Below, piece by piece: positions 54,801 through 64,000 of a DNA stretch of 64,000 nt (its first letter is position 1; the number at the start of each line of letters is the position of its first letter). The DNA is from Pagrus major (taxonomy: Eukaryota; Chordata; Actinopteri; Spariformes; Sparidae). Position numbers and translations under genes: made by a program. The notes below the pieces were generated by a model. The model had not been told where the DNA came from. It did not search any database and saw nothing but the letters and a program-made list of their open reading frames with translations. The stretch covers positions 24,019,165 to 24,083,164 of the forward strand of contig NC_133221.1 in the NCBI RefSeq assembly GCF_040436345.1. The letters run 5' to 3'.

Positions 54801-57800
54801 CCCATTTTTGATGGTCAGTGATGACAAACCCACTGTTTTCTCATTTATGATCCAGTGGTGGCCAGCTGTACCTGTATCTTGTTCTGCTTGCATGAATTCC
54901 TGTATTATGTAAAACTAATCCCAGCCTAATGCAGCACCTTGTGAACACGTCTCCTGCTTTAAGCCTCTGTAGTGTTGGAACACAGAGCACATAGGGAGAT
55001 TATGACCAGCAGGGGCTTTTATGCTTTACTCACCACCTACAGAGACCGGCCCCACTGCAGGTTTGGGTTTCACTATTTAATTAAAAGCGTGCAACAGTTG
55101 GCTGACTCCCACGGCTGCCAACCTGGCCTCAAGGCAGGGCTTTGAGCCTTGTATGAGGCAGCTGGATGCCAGTTGGCACCTGGGCGCAGGAGACAGTGTT
55201 GACTGCATGGAGCTTGGGTTTGTACAGATGGGGTTAAACATTCATTGTCATCATGATGTTGAATGAGCAACCTATTGAGTAATCAAATGCTAGTGAGAGT
55301 TAGTGAAAAGAACAGGGGTAGAGTGATAAATATTTCAAAAGTATCGCCATTCTTTTCAGGCTTGAAAGTGTAGATCAGTTCTCTTTGAGCCTTTGAACTT
55401 AGGGATATTTATTGAGTGCTAAGAATAGCTGCTAATATGAATAAAAAATGTGAAAGTTGTAGAATGTAAAAATGATATTCTGGGATTTAGATATCAATGT
55501 TGTTGTCTTGTGCTGACAGGTTACCAATGTGCCTTATGATGATAGGCCACTGCCAGCCCTTCAGAGAAAAGACTGGCCTTTGGAGTCCATTCAGAGCCCT
55601 GCAGAGCAGCACTCCTCTCAACCTGACGCCCAAAGGACTCCACACAGCCCTGAGATGAGCGGAGAGCCAGAGCCCCTGACGGAGAAGGCCCAGAGAGAGG
55701 CTGGCCTTCCTTTAGAGGTGTATGGAGAAAGCCTGGTAAGACAAAAAAGGTGGAAAAAACATGCATAGCTAAGCTAAGTGAGGGTTTTACTTTCTCAGGG
55801 GGTTGGCGTACCATTCCTTCAGGATATTCTGTACTTTTGGATAATATTGCCCTATTTTCAGTGTTCTAGATATATTTGTATCAGTGTATATATATCAGCA
55901 GATAAGTAACAAAGATTTCAGATCACACATCATCATTTGATCCATTGATAATATTAGAAATACTGATTGGCGTCAACTGGTCCATACCAAAAATGTTTAT
56001 GTTTATAAACTAAAATTGGCAGATATATGGGTTTGTAATATATGATCTGTATACATTAGACAGCATATATGAAAATCTCTATCCACATCTGCTGCAATAC
56101 CCACATAACTATGGGGGCTATTTTGGGGGCTATTTTCTTGTAAATTTTCCAGGTAGCTAGAGCGTATTCCAAAACCTGGTCCTACAGAGAGGATGCTCTC
56201 CTGGCTGTGTACAAGAAACTGTCGGAGCTATCACCCACCACCCCCAGGGAGGAGCTTAGAAACATGATAAGAGCTGCAGTCTTCCTGGTCCAGAGGTCCC
56301 TGGTGGATAAGGTGTCATCTGTAAGTCATTTCCTCAAAAGAGAATTGTCTTGATGGGAAAATCCCCAATTAACTGAACAGAAACTGCAGTAAAGTAGTCC
56401 TTATCAATGAAGTTGTTATGGATACGTTGAGTTCGTCGCTGTCACTGTCTTCTTTAAATCATGTTCTCTGGATTCCTGTTACAAACACAGCTAACATTCA
56501 TGTTGTTAAATCATAGGCACACACTCACACATGCACACTCTAAACAGTGTTTCCCCTGTACCATATGCAACTCCAGTTTTCTCTACCAGAGCTGGCTTCC
56601 TTAAACAAACAGTTTTGACAAGGATGGCCTTGTAACCTCTCTCTGGAAGTTTGTATGGAGCTTGTATGGTAATAAAAAGGCTAGTGCCTCAATAATTCGA
56701 GTGATTTATTTTTCTAGCTACATGATGCACAGAATGCTCCATTAAGATATTCACTGGTTAATTTGCAGCTCCATAAATGTGTTTCAGTTTAGGTTATAAT
56801 AAATACAACCTTCTGTGGGAACTGTGGTCTACGCTGCATTAAGTGTCATGTGGGTGTGAATGTAGCACAGGGTGTTATATGTATATATTTTCAGTCTTAA
56901 TCTACCTAGTCACCTGAAAATGATCTGGTAATTCAATTGACCTGTAAAAAACATGTCTGTTAGCTTCTATGCCTTATACTGTCTGGTGAGTATGCCTGGT
57001 TGGTGAGTCCAAAAAACCCCATCAACCTTCATCTGTATCTGCCAATTGTCTCCATCTGTTTACTCAAACTAAACATTGCCAAGTCTAACCTCTCTGCTAA
57101 TTGACATCATCCTGGTGCTAGCTTTTCTTGGAAACTCCTCTAACTTTGCAGCTAAAAGTCCACTGGCTCTTTCCTCAGGTTTTCCACGCCTCCTTGAAGC
57201 TGCTGCGGCTGCTGCTGAGCCAGCTGATCACAGGTCTGGGGCTGGGCCGGGCCGAGTTGACCCACTGCTTGAAGCAGACCTGGCCAAACCTGCTGGCCAG
57301 GACTGGAGAGTCAGCCAGCCGCCTCCGGGCCACAGCCACTGCCTTCATACAGGTATTGTATCAGGCACCGGTGGCTGCATTTCATCCACTCTTTGCTTCT
57401 TGTCAGTGTGCCCTCTGCCTAGATTTTTTAATCTGCCTTCTCTCCCTCCGCCATCCTCCTTTGTATAGAGATCTTTTGTATAGAACTCTGTGAAAGCTTT
57501 TGTTTGATAATGTTATAAAATCAGCACCCTCTTTCTTTTTTACTTAACAAAACAATATCACAATGTGCTGCAAAGTAACCCAGCTGATGCAATGTAAAAT
57601 GTACTGACGAAGCTGCTGATGTCCTTGGTGATTCTCCCTTTTGTTTATGGTTATTATATCTCAAATTTGACGTTGTGGTGATTTCTTGATATTAAATCGC
57701 TACATGTACAGTACCAACTGGGTGGAACATCTTTTAGCAAATACAAAATGGTTCCCAGTAACCTCCCTATCCCATGAGGCGACTCTCAAGGGTGGAACGT

Positions 57801-60004
57801 TGACCAAGACAGGATGACAGCAAACCCAAACACATTAGAAATCAATTCAACACAACTGTGCCGTGATAAAACAAAAAACATTTACCATAAAAAACACATT
57901 AGTACAACAGTATTCAAGACAAATATAGACGTGCCCTTCTGAGAGTGCCCTTCATCTTTCATGTACAAAAGAAGGATTACCTAACAAAACAACAACTCTA
58001 CCACTTCTCAAAGACTAATCATTCACTGAGGAAAAATTATCCAGTATTGTCCTATTGTATACCTCACTTCCTCACTATTAAATGACACCAGCTAGATAGA
58101 CTGAAGCCAGTTGTGTAGCAGTCTATAAGAAGGACAGAGAAGATAATGCAGCACAGACATTTTTTAGACCACAGATATCATGTACAGGCAGATGGGCGCA
58201 CTAGATAATTCAGATGTTCTCAAGAAATGTAGTCATCAGATCAAGATAAAATCTCTCTAAAAGATTCCTTTACTGAGCTGATTTATGAGATTTAACACAG
58301 CATTTTTCTCCTCTTGGAGCAGTATATCTAACATAGACTGTGTCACAGAACCCGAGTCTGAAAATGTCTGTCTTCTCTCTGCTGTCTTGTATTGGTATTG
58401 TTGACTCCATACATACATACAGTCATACACACTTATATACACTGCAGCCACACACACACAACAAACAAAATAGCTCATCTTATTGAATAAACTGTCAAGT
58501 ACCTACAGAAAGAAACAATGTTGACATCCTTTCAGTAAACACAAAATTATTAGTCAGTCACAATTCCTCAAGAATTTGTGGCAAACATATAATGTTATTA
58601 TGAACAATATAATAGTTCTAGTGTTACTCTGTGAGATTGACCTTACATTATATAATTATCTATAGTAGTTATCTAACACCATTTTTGTAATTCACACACA
58701 TAAGAATGGTGTTTAAAATAGTCTGATAGACTTTAAGAAACACGTCCTTCTGACTTCCGACTAGGTTGTTTGCTTTTTAACTATACAGGATCACACTTAC
58801 ATCAAAAGAGAGGAGTTAGAATGGGTAGCTGTAGCTGCAGCTCTTATACCTGTGTGGTTATGAGCTTAGGGAAGGAGAGATTCATTAATAATCAAAAAAT
58901 AATGTGTGCAGTGCGTCTTCTTTGACTATTTCTGGTTCACCGAAGAAAATGGTTTTCTAATCTCCTATCCGTCTCTCGAGGAGCTTTTTCGAGTTATTTT
59001 ATCAGGATTAGTTGAATAGACAACATTGTGTCTCAATTCTTGATATATATTTACAGCCAGAGATTTACCATCATTGATCTTGGGTGTGAATAATTGCATT
59101 CTGATGTTCGCAAATACATAATCATAATGTCAGTGACCTCGGTATGAATAGTATTCACCGTAGATAAATACATAAAACATGCTACAATCATTGTCTGTGA
59201 ATACATGCATCTGCAGGACAAACGTATTGTATTTGTATGCGTAATGGGCTTGTATGTGGATGTATACATGGTTAAATGGAGCATGTTTTGTTCCTCCTTG
59301 ATACAATCGGAGTAATGGACAGCAACCACAAGTCTGCATTCTGCACGCGACCAACTGTCATTATTTGGTTTGAATATGAAACCAGTACTAAGAGTGGTAA
59401 TGAAATGCAACAAAGGCTACTGGCAGGATTCAAATGAGGCACAATGCTGTTTCCGTGGTATGCGTCTCAGCCTCTACCTTTTGGATTTTGATAGATTTTT
59501 TTGTTGTTGTTTCGGGTTGTTTTCTTAGAGCTTTAGTGTCAATTGCTCACCTAGCTGAAAGTCTTTTTAGGCACTAAAAGGACACAAAAACATAACTTCT
59601 ACGCCTTTGCATCATTATTTTTCAACTGTAATTACATATGCAGATGTTTGTGTGTGGAAGTTATTTTATGCATTTTAAAAAGGAGCTGGAAATTAGTTTT
59701 AGTCTTTGTTAGCTTTCCTTAAAATGAGCTAGATTACAGAGGCCTAACTGACTGTGTGCTGCAGTGTGTTGTAGCCTACTGCAGTGAGGGCGAGTTAGGA
59801 GGTGTCTGAGGTGTTGTCATGTTCTACCCCAGCCTTCAAACAAGCCCGATGTTGTAGTCACCCCAACTGCCTTGACGGCCTCCTTGTAGCCTTAAGCCTC
59901 AACAGAGCCGTTACTGAGGCTGTTTGTTATTTGTGCACTGTACTTCCTGGAGTTTGGCCCTTTCACATGTACTGGTGGGCGAAATATGGAGCAGTGTACT
60001 CATG

Positions 60005-60038
<34 letters not shown>

Positions 60039-60196
60039 GAGTAAGAAAGTAGCTTCTGCTTCATTGAGTTCAACTCAGGACATTACCATGAGTCTCAGCC
60101 CTCTGAAATCATCGCCTGGCCCCTCTGGATCTGTTCGGGGCTCCATTAAAGCAATGACTGAATGTCTCTTTGTATGTTGAGGACAAATTATATGTT

Positions 60197-60233
<37 letters not shown>

Positions 60234-63200
60234 TTGTGTCCCATATTTCCAACTTACATTCCACTCACCTGATGAGGCTGAAATGACAAACGACTGAGAG
60301 AAGTTTTTCCAAGAGCCTTCTCTCGTCTTGCTTTGATTGTACACTTGTATTCTCTGTCACGACTTGTCTCTCTAACGGATGTGCTGAATGACAAATCATC
60401 ATGTGTAGCATCACACAGATAAGTTTTGTTAGCGGCTTACAGCACATGTATTACATAATTTAAAGGTACATGCTGTAAGTATACAGTGACATTGCTTGAC
60501 TTTTACACTGTTAAATTTCAAAGTCGTCTGTTTCTCATGTCCCCCTTTTAGGAAATTGCTGTTCTGAAGGATGTTCGTGCCCTCCAGGTAATTCCTGGTG
60601 AGCTGGTGAAGCCTTTCAAATCCAACTTCCCCTCTCGTCTGGCACAGAGTCGGACCGAGCTCACCGAAAAGCTGCTCGCTGAACTGGGAACAGAAAACTC
60701 TGGTTTCACCCTGGATAATGTCATGACGGTAAAGGACCTAAAGTATGCTAATGCATCGATCTAAACTTATTTTTTTGCAATGTTGCAGCCCTTAATTACT
60801 TAATTATTTTAAGTCTCTGGTACGGAAGCCAAGAGTGGTTGCAATTATCTTCATAGACCTGTTTGCTTAAGATCACAATTTAAATATGTTTTTATCTTGC
60901 AAAATGAGATAAAAACAGGCCTTTTGTTTGCCTCGGAAACCAAATTTCAGAGTATGGAAGTCAAGAGCAAAAATCTTTAGATAACTAAATTGTTTCTTGT
61001 GTTATCTCAAGAAAAAAAAAGTTCAAACCCTTTTGGGGTCACACTGTCTAAATTTGGTTTGGGAAGCTTTTCCATCAAGTCAGAATTATTCTGAAGGACA
61101 CACTGGACATTTTCAGGAGATTTTATAGCTATAAAACAACTTCAAGTGTCAACTCCGTCTCCCCAGTCATTCTCTTTCTGATCTGGAAATAGCAATTACG
61201 ACATACATATCCTGGATAACATGATAACACATGTACTGTATAGAGATAAATACAATATAATGCCTGCATTATTCCACTTTCTAAATAGGCACCCATCACA
61301 CTGTTTTTCTGTTACATTTGGCTTAAAAAATACGGTGTGACTAACTGAAATGGGAGCAGTCCCTCCCTGGCTTTCTGTGGCCATTCAGTTCACCCAAACA
61401 GGCTGTCAGTGAGCTTCAGTCAGCTGAGTCAATGTTGTCACCATTGACATCCACTCTATGTCCCCTGCACTCTTGGTTTCCAGCAGTGACCTAATATCTA
61501 CGTGCAAACTATGCAACTGTTGACCAGGCCGGGTGGGACAACAAGCCATCCCGTCCTCCCTTCTATAGTTTACGGCCGGTCCTCCACCCATCCCCCCTCC
61601 ACTCAGCCCTCCTCATGACTTTACACGGCTTTCATCAGTGAGAGCAAATTGTTAGGTTTGTCTTGTAAGTTTCTCTGCCTTTCTGAAGCAAAAGCCACAC
61701 AGGTGGCATTGGCCAGCCTGTGTTTGCATGTTTGTGCATGCTTGCTCAGCGCCTGTCCCCTTTGTGCTGGCTGCCTCCCATGTTTGCCTGGGAAACATTT
61801 CCAGTCTTGATTGAGATGTGACAGGAGGACTGTGCTTTATTCCACAGATTGCCTATTCTCCTGTCTGTCACATTAAATAATTTGATTGGAAACACGTACA
61901 AGACACAGGGTTTAAACAGAAACTCAGTTTCAGTGAAGATTGGATCGTGAAATTGTCTTGTCTTGTTTTGTTGATACACCTGATAAGCCACTGTGTTAAT
62001 CAGATTGGGTTCTTGTTTTCCTACCAGCTTAAAGCAGGTACTATTTCTTGTTAATCTTGCATACCATTAAGACGTCATTAGCCACTGGAACAAAGGTACA
62101 ATAGCTGAGCCCATCTGTACTTTGGACAAATATTCCCTAAAAAAGTTTTGGAGATGGTGGAAACTGGTGTGATACTATTGCAACAAGCAATACAGCCCTT
62201 ATTAAAAAATGACAGATGGTTCAGGGTGGCTACTTGATTCCTGTGTGGAAATCAATATACTAGATGTTTAAGCAACAGCATGTTGAAGGTGGTGATGTAG
62301 GTGAGGAGCTTACAGAAAACCTTCTTCAACCTTCAATTTTACAATCACATCTTCCCTTCCAAGTACTTGAAAAGTCCTTGAAATGAGTCTTTGAGAAGGT
62401 GTGGAAACCCTGGCACGACTACAGATTTAACCACCCATTATGTGCATATACCTGTGTATATCGTGCTTTTGGTTTGGTGGTAGTAGCTCCCCCCAAACTC
62501 AAACATGAAGTTGCTTCACTTCACAGCTGAGACCTCTACTGGTGTCTGCCTCTTTTAGCTCATGTGACCATCCCTTAGTTTCAGGTTTACTCTTGACAGC
62601 TCTACAGTGTTAGCCCAGAGATGGTTTGAACATTTTTCCTTTTTCCTCCACTGTTACCTGGGTGATCTGCTCCGAGGCGGGAGCCAGAGTAAAAAAGGGG
62701 GTGATTGAATTTCCTGTAATTAAAATGAGAAGTGGTCAGCAGAGACAACGGAGAATAATGGCAGGCTGACGTTGAGCCTGTTGAGCGAGGGAGGGGCGGC
62801 CTTTGTACACAGTTTACCTCTGGATGTTAATGTTCTCCACTAGCAGCGTTGCCATTGTGTTGCACCTCTCTTCACACAGAGATTATGTCGGATAATGGGC
62901 TCTTTTTACGTCATTATTAGCCCTTCTCTGAGAGGACTCCCTCAACAGTGTTGCTGTTTTGCACTTAGAACTATAATACAAATATAGCAAATACTGCTTC
63001 ATGAATTATTGACTTTTATCTGTTCAAAAGCCTGCACTGAATCATACCGTGGCCTGTTTCCCCATCATACTGTCGATAAGACCAGCAAGTCGGGGTTAAC
63101 TGTATGGCACCTTTCAAACACAGAGGCTATTTAAACTGCCTTACACACGGTTAAGAAATGCATTAGAACCACATCTGAAAGTAGCGGACTAACAAGTTGA

Positions 63201-64000
63201 TTCGAAGTTGAGCAGAGTAGATAGAAAGAGTCAATCAAAGGCACAAACCAGATTATTGTAAACTCTACTGTAAACCTGTAGCAGGTCAGCTCTGACTTTG
63301 AATGACGTTAATTCTAGATATTGAGTATATGGATGTATCGCTATGTGTAATGATCTCTCATTTCATCCCACCGCTTTGCAGTGACACAGTCTGAAAGTCT
63401 TTGCCATTCACATGTGCAAGAACTTTTGCTTCCAGGAGAATTCTAGCTGGGGAAATCCTTAATCCCCCTCTCTGATTACAGAAACCTGGTTTCATCTATG
63501 CGTGACATTTATCAGACTCAGGTTGGTCTGGAAAAACAATTGCAACCCAGTTACTAAATTGTATGAACTGATTGAAGTTTATGTTCACCATTTTTTGTAT
63601 TATTTGTTTATCATTTAAGGTTGAAATATGACTTGTAGTTGCAGATAAGTTTCATTCCAACAACAAAAAAAAAATGTTTCTTTTTCAAAATAAAAAGTCT
63701 GTTTTTCCTCTCTCAGTTCTGTACAGCGGCTTTGGAGCACAGTGCATCAGAGGTTCGAGAGCCGGCAGTGCGCATCATCTTATCCATGTACCAGCAGCAC
63801 AGAGCTGCTGTTCTCAGCTATCTTCCACCCAGCAATTCTGCCACACGTTGGGATTTCCTCTACAAGACTCTCTTTGATGGCTTTGCCAAGATTGACGGAA
63901 AGCTGGTGGATTTTCAGGCAGGAAGTTTTTTTGTTTGGTTGGTTTTTTTTTCTCACTGCAAATGAATCTCTTGCACTTAAAGAAGGGACATTAACTTCAA
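45928..64000 (+). CDS. cep104: Centrosomal protein of 104 kDa, 5' part, 13 coding exons in window
   Basis: Exons are 45928-46040, 46189-46362, 46822-46960, 47979-48041, 50643-50719, 51208-51376, 54173-54328, 54504-54731, 55520-55735, 56153-56320, 57179-57352, 60552-60728 and 63717-63917. They join in frame to 685 codons; the gene runs past the window. CEP104 sits at the distal tip of centrioles and cilia and supports ciliary tip structure and microtubule growth. Visible parts are the N-terminal jelly-roll-type domain (residues about 1-155, MPRKIGFIVVNSSSHEDNF). A coiled coil follows (about 205-290, VGERLARYDVDKRCAIEKED). Then a Ser/Pro-rich linker leads to a TOG-type helical-repeat domain (from about 430: TWSYREDALLAVYKKL, ASEVREPAVRIILSMY). 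The zinc-finger C-terminus and the EB1-binding tail lie beyond 64000. Each exon aligns with human sequence as I remember it. The last exon seems to end at a GC donor. Confidence 0.95.
48600..48960. other. cep104 intron 4 content, unresolved
   Basis: Within the 2.6-kb intron 48042-50642 this part is purine-rich then CA-rich (ACACACAGACACAGAGACATG). Open frames on the minus strand here are driven by this composition. No transposon ends were found. Confidence 0.3.
50597..50619 (+). repeat. GT microsatellite just upstream of cep104 exon 5
   Basis: A (GT)n run ends about 25 bp before the acceptor of the exon at 50643 and lies within its branch-point and pyrimidine region. Confidence 0.8.
51783..51866 (+). 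repeat. CA/CG alternating tract in cep104 intron 6
   Basis: About 84 bp of alternating purine-pyrimidine sequence: first mixed CACGCGCACACG, then a pure (CA)n. Such tracts favour left-handed DNA and are highly length-variable. Confidence 0.85.
51985..52290. repeat. Common teleost interspersed repeat in cep104 intron 6
   Basis: CATTTACTCAAGTACTG, TTTTACTCCACTACATTTCT and the following AGTTACTTTGCAGATCC are in the order of a very abundant fish repeat, recognised from memory. The rest of the intron to 54172 shows no gene; 53480-53860 may hold another old repeat. Confidence 0.55.
60003..60038 (+). repeat. TG microsatellite
   Basis: An uninterrupted (TG)n of about 36 bp in cep104 intron 11. Confidence 0.85.
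60197..60232 (+). repeat. TG microsatellite
   Basis: A second (TG)n of similar length, 160 bp after the first, in the same intron. Confidence 0.85.
60729..63716 (+). other. cep104 intron 12, 3.0 kb, no nested gene
   Basis: I found no transposase-like frame, inverted ends or RNA gene here. Minus-strand open frames at 61196-61384, 61406-61591 and 61746-61991 look random. Confidence 0.45.

Larger units (their letters stand above)
57353..60551 (+). other. cep104 intron 11, 3.2 kb, no nested gene
   Basis: Open frames at 58257-58478, 59051-59413 and 59802-60044 lack start context, splice sites or known motifs. Two TG microsatellites are described separately. Confidence 0.5.

Overview
The window is nuclear DNA from a teleost, most likely a percomorph. 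It shows spliced GT-AG genes, fish-type interspersed repeats, CA/GT microsatellites, and orthologues of vertebrate genes whose human copies lie on 1p36. I rebuilt gene models by hand from splice sites, reading-phase continuity and remembered family sequence; no alignment was run.

Layout. 1-1983: intergenic, with two short non-autonomous DNA transposons. 1984-11553: one 9.57-kb CACTA-like (CMC/EnSpm-type) transposon with matched terminal inverted repeats. It carries two divergent, apparently intact genes: a 9-exon Tnp2-type transposase on the minus strand and a 7-exon BEN-domain protein on the plus strand. 14532-19293: dnajc16, minus strand, head to head with casp9 (20300-22593, plus). 24674-26306: an apparently intact Tc1 transposon inserted into an older repeat. 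26782-27480: decayed remains of a second CMC-type transposase. 27851-38001: two tandem L-rhamnose-binding lectin genes, with a 924-bp DNA transposon between them and a foldback MITE inside the second. 38805-43601: lrrc47, minus strand. 45928 to the end: the 5' two thirds of cep104, plus strand, sharing a promoter region with lrrc47. A possible 69-residue microprotein lies in the cep104 leader.

How it fits together. casp9 with dnajc16, and lrrc47 with cep104, are two head-to-head housekeeping pairs that also neighbour each other in mammals. The lectin pair between them is fish-type innate-immunity content. The rest is mobile DNA of several superfamilies and ages. The most unusual object is the two-gene transposon. 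Its termini begin CCC rather than CACTA, its transposase has a serially duplicated exon array coding an acidic tail, and its partner gene is a BEN-domain DNA-binding protein driven from the same central promoter region.
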